Shown: positions 1 through 7,042 of the stretch, piece after piece
Layout: each line of letters starts with the position of its first letter
How positions within the stretch are numbered: the stretch's first letter is position 1
DNA from: a virus
Length of the DNA stretch: 20,595 nt
Direction: 5' to 3' (one strand)
Virus record (IMG/VR): IMGVR_UViG_3300047550_002443
Span: 1-20,595 of that record
Translations under genes and position numbers: made by a program
Notes under the pieces: generated by a model
Databases searched by the model: none
Told to the model about the DNA's origin: nothing
The model's input: the letters and a program-made list of their open reading frames with translations, nothing else

Positions 1-1
1 A

Positions 2-283
2 GGAAAGAGCTATCCAGTAAAACTGACGCTTGACGGGATAGCTAAGATCGAGAGTTCTGTCGGATGCTCGATCATAAAAATCGCTCAAAAATTATCGCAG
101 GGTGATTTAACAGTCAGTGAAATAAGCACTATTTTGACTTATGCGATAAGGTCAGGCGGCAATAATTTAACATCATCAGATGTTAATATTGCAATATGGG
201 AAGAAGGTATTGTTAATTGTATGAAGTTAACTGGCGATCTCATTACTATCGCATTAGATACGGGCGAAAAGGGAAAAGAATAA
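2..283 (+). CDS. Tail assembly chaperone (GTA gp11 / Phage_TAC_11-like), 5' partial
   Basis: The frame is open from the first bases of the window to a TAA at 281-283, giving 93 residues with the N-terminus missing. The protein begins GKSYPVKLTLDGIAKIE and continues with an ILTYAIRSGG segment and a WEEGI segment. This is the pattern I know from the small tail assembly chaperones of gene transfer agents and related siphophages (Phage_TAC_11). Such proteins coat the tape measure before tail tube polymerisation and play the part of lambda gpG. It lies directly upstream of a second chaperone frame and the tape measure gene, the expected position. Its last codons contain a -1 slippery heptamer, so some ribosomes should extend it into the next frame. 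The family call rests on my reading of the protein and its context, not on a search. Confidence 0.8.
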   Translation, partial: GKSYPVKLTLDGIAKIESSVGCSIIKIAQKLSQGDLTVSEISTILTYAIRSGGNNLTSSDVNIAIWEEGIVNCMKLTGDLITIALDTGEKGKE

Positions 284-316
284 GCCAGGGCAGCCCAGTT
301 GATGAAATACCCTGGC
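271..316 (+). promoter_or_regulatory. Programmed -1 ribosomal frameshift element
   Basis: The heptamer GGGAAAA (271-277) is correctly phased in the zero frame as G GGA AAA; lambda uses GGGAAAG in its G-T overlap. After a 6-base spacer (278-283, which contains the zero-frame stop TAA), GCCAGGG (284-290) pairs perfectly with CCCTGGC (310-316) around a 19-base loop. Slippery site, spacer length and GC-rich stem are all in the usual range for -1 frameshifting. The shifted ribosome enters the frame that ends at 495. Confidence 0.82.
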
Positions 317-495
317 AGCGGTACATAAGTATCGGGATAGGAATTATGGGCATACAACCAGATCAATTCTGGAATATGTCATTAAAAGAATTTATTTTTG
401 CACTGGATGGATTCATGGAATTTAATTCGCCAGTTAAAAATAATCCATTAACAAGAGCAGAGTTAAATGAATTAATGGAGCTGTATCCCGACTAA
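271..495 (+). CDS. Tail assembly chaperone, -1 frameshift extension (Phage_TAC_6 / rcc01693-like)
   Basis: This frame lies -1 relative to the upstream chaperone. It encodes SPVDEIPWQRYISIGIGIMG, then FWNMSLKEFIFALDGF, and ends RAELNELMELYPD. The PW, FW-M-pattern and LM-PD ends are typical of the Phage_TAC_6 (rcc01693) family, which sits beside gp11 in gene transfer agents. No ATG with a ribosome site precedes the conserved part; the only upstream start is a TTG at 217 lying inside the previous gene. A slippery GGGAAAA at 271-277 and a following stem fit production as a fusion to the upstream chaperone, like lambda gpGT. In the shifted frame the junction reads GK-RISQGSPVDEIP. Its TAA overlaps the tape measure ATG by one base. 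Independent initiation at 217 is a less likely alternative. Confidence 0.75.
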   Translation, partial: GKRISQGSPVDEIPWQRYISIGIGIMGIQPDQFWNMSLKEFIFALDGFMEFNSPVKNNPLTRAELNELMELYPD

Positions 496-2480
496 TGGCA
501 AGCGAAACAATAGACACTTTGATCATAAAAATTCAAGCTGATATGCAAGGCTTGAAGGCTGATCTTGTCAAAACTCAAAAAGAATTAGATAACTTTTCAA
601 AGTCTGTCGATAAGCAGACATCATTTATCGGCTCGGCATTCAAAAGACTAGGAGCAACTGCATTAGCATATTTTAGTATTCAAACAGTAAAGCAAATTGT
701 AAATGTAGTATCATCGTTTGAAAAACTACAAACATCTTTAGTGTCCGTAACTGGCTCTGCACAATCAGCATCAGCAGCATTTGACCTTATCGAAAAATTA
801 GCATTAGAAACACCTTTTTCGATAGATGAAATAAGCGAATCCTATATTAAATTAAAATCACGCGGAATTGATCCAACAAAAGAAACATTGACAGCATTTG
901 CGAATATAGCAGCGGCTACTGGAAAAGACTTATCGCAGGTAAGTGAAGCGGCATCAAAAGCAATACTTGGCGAGATGGAAGGATTAAAACAATTTGGAAT
1001 TGTAGCTAAAAAAGAAAAAGGAAACATCGAGTTAATATATAAAGGCGTTACAACAACAGTAAGGGATAGCTCTGAAAACATATCTAAATATCTGCAATCC
1101 ATAGGTAATGTTCAATATGCTGATGCCGCAGCAAGACAGGCTGATACAGTTGCAGGGTCATTTGACAATCTTATTGATAGTGTAAAACTACTTATAAATG
1201 AATTGGGCGAATCAGGTCTTGGAAAGGCATTAGCTTTCACAATCAATCTGTTATCTAGCTACATTCAACTACAAGCAAGAATCCTAGATTCAGTAGGAAA
1301 AGAATATAATGCTCAAGATGAATTAAATAAAGCAATAGAGCGCAGGAATGAATTACAAGAAGAATTAAATGTTGCAGTTGCTGACGCTGGCGGAAAGTAT
1401 TCTGGTCTTGTCATTAATTTACGGGACTTGTTGAAAGCAAAAAATGCAGAGATAGTTTTGCTGAGGGCAGATGTTGATCAGCAAAATGAAGGAACTGAAG
1501 CAAAAAAGAAGCATAAAGAAGCTGTAATGCAAGAATTAAAAGAGATCGACAAGGCTTTAATTCCTAAGAAAAGATACAATGATTTATTTGCAGAGGAAAT
1601 AAAATACTATAAAGAGCTTGGTCTAACTGACGCTGAGTTAATGCGTCGAGACTTAGCCAAGTCAATGAGGGTGCTTAATATTGAACAAGTCAAAGGAGCA
1701 TTATCTGCAGATGAATATGCAAGGGCATCTGATTATTTAAAGAAAAAACTCAAAGAATTAAGTACTCCGCTTGAGTTTATAAGTAAATCAGAATTTATAC
1801 CCAGAAAAAGGCTAAACACAACAGCAATAGAAGATGCGCTGTCTGCTGTAATTCCGCGCGAAAAAAATGAATTAGACAATTTTGCAGTTGCGGCTGCCAG
1901 CTTGAAGGCTAATTTGATCAGCCTTTCTATGTCAGGCATTGGAACTCTGGAAGATTCAATGCTTAATCTTATCAACGGAACAAAATCAGTCAAAGAATCA
2001 TTCAGAGATATGGCTAATTCAATCTTGAATGACATTATAAGAATGACGCTGCGACAACAAATATCAGCACCCATTGCCGCATTGCTAGGTAACTTTATAG
2101 GCAATATAGGCGGTCAGATTGTACCCGGCGGCTTTCCTCTTGGTAGTTCATTGAATACCTCCGTATTGCAGAGACAAACGATGGATTATTTTACATCCAA
2201 CATAAATCTAGGCAGGGCAGGCGGTGGCAGTGTATCGCCTAATCTTCCGTATATGGTAGGCGAGCGTGGCGCTGAATTATTTGTACCTAATACGCCAGGA
2301 AGAATTGTCAACAATGCCGGCATGAAATCAATGCCTGGCGGTAATGTTGTCGTAAATCAAAACATAAATATATCTGCTGGCGTTGCTCAAACTGTCAGGG
2401 CAGAAATGTATTCATTATTGCCGCAGATAAAATTAGAAACTCTCGCAGCAATAAATAATAGAAAACTGAGAACAGTATAA
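495..2480 (+). CDS. Tail tape measure protein
   Basis: This 661-residue protein should set tail length and line the tail tube lumen before DNA ejection. The N-terminal ~45 residues look like a coiled coil (MQGLKADLVKTQKELDNF). Residues ~70-260 form the tape-measure core, including a SLVSVTGSAQSA segment, AIAGE-type helices and ADTVAGSFDNLIDSVK, a pattern that recurs in this family. A charged helical stretch follows at ~275-400. The C-terminus has a Gly-rich part with the motif PYMVGERGAELFVPNTPGRI, which is very typical of tape measure C-termini. The start is the ATG overlapping the upstream stop (TAATG), which suggests translational coupling; no strong ribosome site is seen. At roughly 0.15 nm per residue the tail would be about 100 nm long, a rule-of-thumb inference. 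Confidence 0.92.
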   Translation: MASETIDTLIIKIQADMQGLKADLVKTQKELDNFSKSVDKQTSFIGSAFKRLGATALAYFSIQTVKQIVNVVSSFEKLQTSLVSVTGSAQSASAAFDLIEKLALETPFSIDEISESYIKLKSRGIDPTKETLTAFANIAAATGKDLSQVSEAASKAILGEMEGLKQFGIVAKKEKGNIELIYKGVTTTVRDSSENISKYLQSIGNVQYADAAARQADTVAGSFDNLIDSVKLLINELGESGLGKALAFTINLLSSYIQLQARILDSVGKEYNAQDELNKAIERRNELQEELNVAVADAGGKYSGLVINLRDLLKAKNAEIVLLRADVDQQNEGTEAKKKHKEAVMQELKEIDKALIPKKRYNDLFAEEIKYYKELGLTDAELMRRDLAKSMRVLNIEQVKGALSADEYARASDYLKKKLKELSTPLEFISKSEFIPRKRLNTTAIEDALSAVIPREKNELDNFAVAAASLKANLISLSMSGIGTLEDSMLNLINGTKSVKESFRDMANSILNDIIRMTLRQQISAPIAALLGNFIGNIGGQIVPGGFPLGSSLNTSVLQRQTMDYFTSNINLGRAGGGSVSPNLPYMVGERGAELFVPNTPGRIVNNAGMKSMPGGNVVVNQNINISAGVAQTVRAEMYSLLPQIKLETLAAINNRKLRTV

Positions 2481-3100
2481 TGCCGTCCTATCCACTTACA
2501 ATGCCGACGAATGTAGGAATAAAAACAAGCGAGTTTGGGCTTGTTCGCTCTGTTGGTTTAACTGTATCTCCATTTACAGGTCAGCAGCAGACCTATCTAA
2601 ACAGTCTGGCATTGTGGAGAGCTGTTTATAATCTTCCTTTAATGAATAGGCAAAGGGCATCCGAATGGATGTCTTTTTTATCTGAATTGAATGGCAGATA
2701 TGGTACTTTTTTGGCAGGCGATCAGGACTGTAAAACAATACAAGGCGTTGCGTCTGGGACGATTTTAGTTAATGGAGCGCACAGTATAGGCGCAACGTCC
2801 ATAGCAATGGACGGATTTGCCTTGTCAACAAACAATGTTTTTAAGAAAGGCGATTATTTACAATTTGGATCAGGCTCATCAAGTAAATTACATATCGTTG
2901 TTGCAAACGCAAATAGTAACGCTTCAGGGCAATCGACAATAACAATCGAACCGCCATTGAAGTCTGCATTGTCAGATAATGATTCTGTAACTTATTCTAA
3001 TACTAAAGCGGTATTCAGGTTAAATGATAATAATATCGCTTGGCAAGCTAATGAAACCGGACTTTTTTCTATTTCATTTAGCGCAACAGAATCGGTCTGA
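2480..3100 (+). CDS. Distal tail-like protein
   Basis: The product has 206 residues, no signal peptide and no membrane helix. It begins MPSYPLTMPTNVGIKTSEFGLVRSV and contains SLALWRAVYNLPLMNRQRASEWMSFLSELNGRYGTF. That pattern recurs in phage proteins encoded directly after the tape measure, which are generally taken as distal tail or baseplate components that join the tube to the tip. A beta-rich middle segment (~85-160) may be an inserted carbohydrate-binding-like or Ig-like domain, judged only from alternating hydrophobic strands and a short TITIEPPL-type motif. The start overlaps the tape measure stop by one base and the end overlaps the next gene by one base (TGATG), so translation is tightly coupled. 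The role is inferred from position and the recurring motif. Confidence 0.65.
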   Translation: MPSYPLTMPTNVGIKTSEFGLVRSVGLTVSPFTGQQQTYLNSLALWRAVYNLPLMNRQRASEWMSFLSELNGRYGTFLAGDQDCKTIQGVASGTILVNGAHSIGATSIAMDGFALSTNNVFKKGDYLQFGSGSSSKLHIVVANANSNASGQSTITIEPPLKSALSDNDSVTYSNTKAVFRLNDNNIAWQANETGLFSISFSATESV

Positions 3101-3351
3101 TGTCTAAGCTGTCAAAAAATCAGTTTAATAGATTCTGTTCCCTGCTGTGTGTTATAACTGGAAAAGAGCCTAAAGAAAATATACAAGATAAATTGACGCA
3201 AGATGGATTCTATAAAGATAAAAAATTAACCGAAAAAGGGAATAGTGAACTACGCAGATTAGCAACGATTGCTGGACTAATATCTGATACTGTATTTGAT
3301 GATATAAGAGCCAGAAAAGAATTTAATGACTTAATCGAGGTGAAAAAATGA
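3100..3351 (+). CDS. Small hypothetical protein of the tail operon
   Basis: This 83-residue protein is rich in Lys and Asp and is predicted soluble and mostly helical. I do not recognise a family. The middle segment KLTQDGFYKDKKLTEKGNSELRRLATIAGL looks like a small helix-turn or winged-helix-like unit of the kind seen in many small phage proteins, but no residues diagnose DNA binding. It is coupled on both sides: its ATG overlaps the previous stop (TGATG), and its TGA overlaps the next ATG (ATGA at 3348-3351). Position between the distal tail protein and two secreted-looking proteins suggests a tail-tip assembly role at most. Confidence 0.7.
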   Translation: MSKLSKNQFNRFCSLLCVITGKEPKENIQDKLTQDGFYKDKKLTEKGNSELRRLATIAGLISDTVFDDIRARKEFNDLIEVKK

Positions 3352-4178
3352 TATTTTATATATTATTATTTTTTGCCCTCTCAGCAGAGATACAGGCGCA
3401 ACAGACAGGAACTTGTGCAATAGGCACAGAATACTGCGAAACAAGCTCGTCAGTAAATACAAATACGAGTACCAATACCAATATAAATACTAATACCAAT
3501 ATAAATACTAATACTAACGTAAATACTAATAACAATACAACGAACAGCACGACTACAAGTAACAGCACCAATATAAATACGTCTGATATAAATTCAAACG
3601 TAGAAACAAACGCAACAAATACAAATATTAATACAAGCGTATCAGAATCTGTTTCTGATTCTAATGTATCGACTGAGAATAAAAATTTTAACATCAATCA
3701 GTCATATTCTGGATCAGATCAATACATCAAGCAAAAGAGCATAGCACCGCCACCTAGCGCAACCGCGCCCAGTATTGGAAGCTCTTACAGTCAGGACTTA
3801 TGCAGCACTGGCGTATCAGCGGCATTGCAGACACAGATTCTTGGAATATCATCAGGCGCGTCTATAACAGATCAAAACTGCGAAAGAATAAAACTTGCTA
3901 AGGTTTTATATGATGCGGGTATGCGCGTTGCATCTGTCAGCATACTTTGCCAGGATGCGCGAGTATTCAAGGCAATGACAATGGCAGGAACGCCATGCCC
4001 GTACAATGGAATGATAGGCGAAAAAGCAGCTAAGGCATGGGATGATAATCCAAAAGATAGACCAGATTACGATGACTACATGGATAAAGAGGTAAATAAA
4101 TGCTTGTCCAGCTTTCAAAACGGGGCAATTAAAAAGAGTAAAAAACAATGCGAAAGAGAATTTGCAGATTCGCATTGA
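3348..4178 (+). CDS. Signal-peptide protein with Asn/Thr repeat region and Cys-containing C-terminal domain
   Basis: The 276-residue product starts with a hydrophobic stretch (MIFYILLFFALSAEIQAQQ) that looks like a Sec signal peptide with a cleavage site near residue 18. Residues ~34-125 are a low-complexity Asn/Thr/Ser run of the form NTNINTNTN, encoded by 18-bp tandem repeats. The C-terminal ~130 residues form a compact unit containing CERIKLAKVLYDAGMRVAS, LCQDARVFKAM and AGTPCPYNGMIG, with about six Cys that could form disulfides after export. I recall similar C-terminal motifs in proteins of unknown function from uncultured marine phages, but cannot confirm this. A signal peptide is odd for a tail structural protein. 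A host-envelope or tail-fibre-associated role are alternatives; no function is assigned. Confidence 0.8.
   Translation: MIFYILLFFALSAEIQAQQTGTCAIGTEYCETSSSVNTNTSTNTNINTNTNINTNTNVNTNNNTTNSTTTSNSTNINTSDINSNVETNATNTNINTSVSESVSDSNVSTENKNFNINQSYSGSDQYIKQKSIAPPPSATAPSIGSSYSQDLCSTGVSAALQTQILGISSGASITDQNCERIKLAKVLYDAGMRVASVSILCQDARVFKAMTMAGTPCPYNGMIGEKAAKAWDDNPKDRPDYDDYMDKEVNKCLSSFQNGAIKKSKKQCEREFADSH
3456..3545 (+). repeat. 18-bp tandem repeat inside the Asn/Thr-rich coding region
   Basis: Two identical copies of AATACCAATATAAATACT occupy 3474-3491 and 3492-3509. A third copy with three changes lies at 3510-3527, and degenerate copies flank them at 3456-3473 and 3528-3545. The unit is six codons, so changes in copy number keep the frame and only alter the length of the Asn-Thr linker. 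Confidence 0.8.
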
Positions 4179-5662
4179 TATTTATTGTCTGTTTTAATTC
4201 TTACGGGCAAGAATTAGTAGACATACGAAACGATCCGCCAGTAACTAATCTTACTGTAGGCGACGATCAAGTGTCGCAATGGGTGCAACTACCTTTTACG
4301 TTTACCTATTATGATAATGATTTTAATGCCGCACGAATGTCATCAAACGGATGCTTATCATTTTCTAATTCGGCTTGTAATTCATACATTCCGCAGCAAT
4401 TACCGTATCAAGATTTTATAATGTATGGATTCTGGACTGACCTTATAATTATAAATAATTATGCAAAAATGCTTTATAAGTCGTTCGATGATAAGGCAGT
4501 ATTCGGATGGTATGACATTTCAGAATATTATAATTCGTCAAACAACAATACTTTTGAGATTATTTTATACAACGATAATTCATACGAGTATCGATATGGG
4601 AATCTTAGACTGTTAAATCATAATCTTTTGATAGGTTCGCAAGGTGCTAATGGGCAAATAGATCAGCGTTTATGGTTCGATAGATTTTCGCAGAATCAGC
4701 CAGATTACAGTCCTATACAGCAATTAAGCGGCACATCTATTTGGTTCAACGTCCAGGAACAGCAGGAAGAAGATGCGCCAATAGAACAATATGCTATTAA
4801 TGAGCCTGATTATTCATTCAATGATATTGATCTTGTAGATGATGGGTTTCCTGAAGTAGACACAAATTATAGTCCCGATCAAACTGGCTACGATATTTTT
4901 GAATCAATAGGGCTATCCCAGGAAGATATAATCGGTTATACGCCAATAGATACGCCAATAGACCAGCAGCAAGATCAGATTATAGATATACAAAATGATT
5001 CTTTTATTGATATACCCGATGCAACAATTGATGTTTTTATACTAGAAGCCGCAGGAATTGATTTATTCAACACAGACAACGATCAGATAGACGCTGCAAT
5101 ATCAGAGGAAGTGCAAGATATTATTCCTGATGTGGAACTAGAAAATATATTAACGGATGAATCAGCGCAATTATTAGATATAGAAGTTTCTAATAGAGAT
5201 GAAAAAGAAACTATATTTCAGCAACAGGAAATTGCAGACAATAACCAAGATAACCTAGAAGATATACTTGCTGTAAACGATGATGACAATGAACAATCAG
5301 ATAATAAAGAAACAGAACAAACAGACGAAGAATTGACAGATGAGCAAGTGGCAGACGAAGCACAGTCACTTGCTGATGAAATGTCAGAAGAACAAATACA
5401 GCAGAATATGGACAAGCAACAGGAATCCTTATCTGATTCTGGTGGATTCGATGATCAGTCAGGAATAACAGCAACAATCGGATATAAAAAAGGATTTTCT
5501 GAATATTCAAAAATAAACATGACTGATAATTCTGATTGGTACGTTACAAAAGATATTTATAAAAACAACACGACAGTAGACAACAAGCAGATATATTTAT
5601 TAATGATGGGGCTTGATTCGAGGCATCAACAAATAGTGAGCAGCCAATATGAGCGAAGATAA
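4148..5662 (+). CDS. Signal-peptide protein with nidogen-like beta domain and acidic linker
   Basis: The product has 504 residues. The N-terminus MRKRICRFALIFIVCFNSYGQ has a basic n-region and hydrophobic core, so a Sec signal peptide cleaved near residue 20 is likely. Residues ~30-200 contain VQLPFTFTYYDNDFNAARMSS, NGCLSFSNSACN and YGFWTDL. This is the pattern of nidogen-like or related secreted beta-sandwich domains (compact strand, SSNG turn, FW-DL strand). Residues ~200-440 are an acidic Asp/Glu/Gln/Asn-rich region, probably disordered. The C-terminus (DWYVTKDIYKNNTTVDNKQI, then MMGLDSRHQQIVSSQY) recurs, as far as I recall, at the ends of uncharacterised marine phage tail-locus proteins. 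It overlaps the upstream gene by 31 bases. A receptor-binding or adhesion role is an inference; export by the host Sec system would be unusual for a virion protein. Confidence 0.78.
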   Translation: MRKRICRFALIFIVCFNSYGQELVDIRNDPPVTNLTVGDDQVSQWVQLPFTFTYYDNDFNAARMSSNGCLSFSNSACNSYIPQQLPYQDFIMYGFWTDLIIINNYAKMLYKSFDDKAVFGWYDISEYYNSSNNNTFEIILYNDNSYEYRYGNLRLLNHNLLIGSQGANGQIDQRLWFDRFSQNQPDYSPIQQLSGTSIWFNVQEQQEEDAPIEQYAINEPDYSFNDIDLVDDGFPEVDTNYSPDQTGYDIFESIGLSQEDIIGYTPIDTPIDQQQDQIIDIQNDSFIDIPDATIDVFILEAAGIDLFNTDNDQIDAAISEEVQDIIPDVELENILTDESAQLLDIEVSNRDEKETIFQQQEIADNNQDNLEDILAVNDDDNEQSDNKETEQTDEELTDEQVADEAQSLADEMSEEQIQQNMDKQQESLSDSGGFDDQSGITATIGYKKGFSEYSKINMTDNSDWYVTKDIYKNNTTVDNKQIYLLMMGLDSRHQQIVSSQYERR

Positions 5663-6167
5663 CAGCATAGAATACGGCGGAATAAAATTAACCGGCAGTA
5701 AATTATTGTTAATCATCCCGATCCTAAGCACTGTATCAGGTGCGCTATGGGCTGGTTTTGAATTATACAATAGGTTGTTGAAGGCTGAGGATGCGCTGAA
5801 TAGTATTGATCCGCCAGCAATAACAGCCGAAATTAAAAGAATGGAATCTGTTTATACACTGATAAAAGAAGATGTCACAAAGCAAATCCAGCAAGTAAAG
5901 GAAGCAAATGAAAAAGATATTAGTAGACTAAGAACTGATATTGATATTATTGAAGATAGAAATGCTGAAATGTCGGCTATTGTAAAAAAGACAGAATCAG
6001 AACTAGCAACGGCAGAGCGTGAATTGCGCGATGACGTATATGCTATGGAAAGGCAGATGCAGGAAGCGTTCAAGGAATCAGATAATAATGTAAGATTGAT
6101 AAGATCAGATATTGAAAAGAAAATAACCGAAATTTTGACCAATCCATTAAATAATTCAGGTAAATAA
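5649..6167 (+). CDS. Membrane-anchored coiled-coil protein
   Basis: This 172-residue protein has a short polar N-terminus, one membrane helix at ~17-38 (LLLIIPILSTVSGALWAGFEL) and then a long charged helix from ~45 to 165. The heptad pattern there (IKRMESVYTLIKEDVTKQIQ onward) predicts a coiled coil. It overlaps the previous gene by 14 bases and is followed, one base after its stop, by the holin gene. Position next to holin and endolysin suggests a role in lysis, for example as a spanin-like or antiholin-like inner-membrane protein. It lacks the lipoprotein partner expected of a classical two-component spanin. It could equally be a structural protein whose membrane helix inserts during infection. 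Confidence 0.72.
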   Translation: MSEDNSIEYGGIKLTGSKLLLIIPILSTVSGALWAGFELYNRLLKAEDALNSIDPPAITAEIKRMESVYTLIKEDVTKQIQQVKEANEKDISRLRTDIDIIEDRNAEMSAIVKKTESELATAERELRDDVYAMERQMQEAFKESDNNVRLIRSDIEKKITEILTNPLNNSGK

Positions 6168-6168
6168 T

Positions 6169-6588
6169 ATGGTACTCGACGCATTGTTAAACATCGGCGG
6201 CAAGCTGGTTGATAAACTTATTCCTGATCCCCAGGCTAAGGCAGCGGCACAACTTGAACTGGCTAAACTCGCACAAAATGGCGAACTAGCTGCAATGGCT
6301 AATGAAACAGAATTGTATAAACTTGAGCAGCAAAATCTGACCGACCGGCATAAAGCTGATATGGCATCCGACAGTTGGCTAAGTAAAAACATTCGCCCAA
6401 TGACGCTTGTTTTTATCTTGTTTGTTTATACGGTATTCGGTTTTATGTCTGCCTTTGAAATTGAAGTAAACTCGCCTTATGTAGAATTACTTGGGCAATG
6501 GGGGATGTTGATCATGTCATTTTATTTTGGCGGCAGAACGTTAGAAAAGATTATAGATATGAAGGGCGCGAAAAATGCATCTAAGTAA
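6169..6588 (+). CDS. Holin, 3TM gene-transfer-agent family
   Basis: The protein is 139 residues long. The N-terminal third is an amphipathic Ala/Leu/Lys helix region (PDPQAKAAAQLELAKLAQ), followed by SWLSKNIRPMTLVFILFVYT and a second hydrophobic segment LLGQWGMLIMSFYFGGRTLEK. The sequence SKNIRPMTL with a terminal FYFGGRTLEK is what I expect of the GTA_holin_3TM family (Pfam PF11351 as I recall it). The holin would form inner-membrane holes that release the endolysin. Two clear membrane helices (~76-96 and ~104-124) are visible; the third in the family name would have to be the N-terminal amphipathic part. The gene overlaps the endolysin gene by 14 bases, the classic lysis cassette arrangement. 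Confidence 0.85.
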   Translation: MVLDALLNIGGKLVDKLIPDPQAKAAAQLELAKLAQNGELAAMANETELYKLEQQNLTDRHKADMASDSWLSKNIRPMTLVFILFVYTVFGFMSAFEIEVNSPYVELLGQWGMLIMSFYFGGRTLEKIIDMKGAKNASK

Positions 6589-7042
6589 AAATTTTACTAT
6601 CGATGAACTATGTAAAAGTCAGTTGGCTATAGATTGTGGCATCGAGAACAAGCCAGACTCGGACGAGGTTGTAAATAACCTGAAGTTGTTGTGTGAAAAG
6701 GTTTTGCAGCCCGTCCGAGACCATTACGGCAAGCCTGTCAGAATCAATAGCGGATACAGAAGCGAGCAAGTCAATATGCTTGCCCGTGGCTCCAAGACTT
6801 CAGACCATATATTAGGATGCGCCGCTGATATTGAAATCAACGGCGTTCCTAATGCTGAACTGGCACAATGGATTGCTGATAACCTAGATTATACACAGGT
6901 TATACTTGAGTTCTACACGCCTGGAATACCAGACAGCGGCTGGGTTCATGTTTCTTATAATCCAGCTAATCTTAAAAAGCAGAACTTAACCGCTGCAAAA
7001 GTAGATGGCAAAACAAAATACATTGATGGGTTTGTAGCCTAA
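6575..7042 (+). CDS. Endolysin, M15-family zinc D-Ala-D-Ala peptidase
   Basis: The product has 155 residues and matches the Peptidase_M15_3 pattern throughout: LSKNFTIDEL at the N-terminus, VRINSGYRSEQVN, then SDHILGCAADIEI and GWVHVSY. The zinc ligands and catalytic residues read as His78 and Asp85 (S-x-H-x(2)-G-x-A-x-D type motif) and His125. The enzyme should cut peptide cross-links of peptidoglycan at the end of infection. There is no signal peptide, so it depends on the holin encoded just upstream, which it overlaps. It is the last gene of the late operon. Its TAA at 7040-7042 directly abuts the stop of the convergent oxygenase gene, leaving no room for a terminator between them. Confidence 0.9.
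   Translation: MHLSKNFTIDELCKSQLAIDCGIENKPDSDEVVNNLKLLCEKVLQPVRDHYGKPVRINSGYRSEQVNMLARGSKTSDHILGCAADIEINGVPNAELAQWIADNLDYTQVILEFYTPGIPDSGWVHVSYNPANLKKQNLTAAKVDGKTKYIDGFVA

Noticed and set aside
217-276. Independent start of the second chaperone frame at TTG 217
   Set aside because: It lies deep inside the conserved part of the upstream chaperone, uses TTG, and adds residues unlike the family. The frameshift signal at 271-316 explains expression better.
3456-3545. Repeat array considered as CRISPR
   Set aside because: Repeats are directly adjacent with no spacers, are in frame and are coding. No cas genes are present.
3356-3697. Long open frame on the minus strand opposite the Asn/Thr repeat gene
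   Set aside because: It is a Val/Leu-rich mirror of the Asn/Thr codon repeat, with no ribosome site and no context on that strand.
5211-5510. Minus-strand frames opposite the acidic linker of the tail-locus protein
   Set aside because: They are low-complexity complements of Asp/Glu/Gln-rich codons with no sign of independent function.
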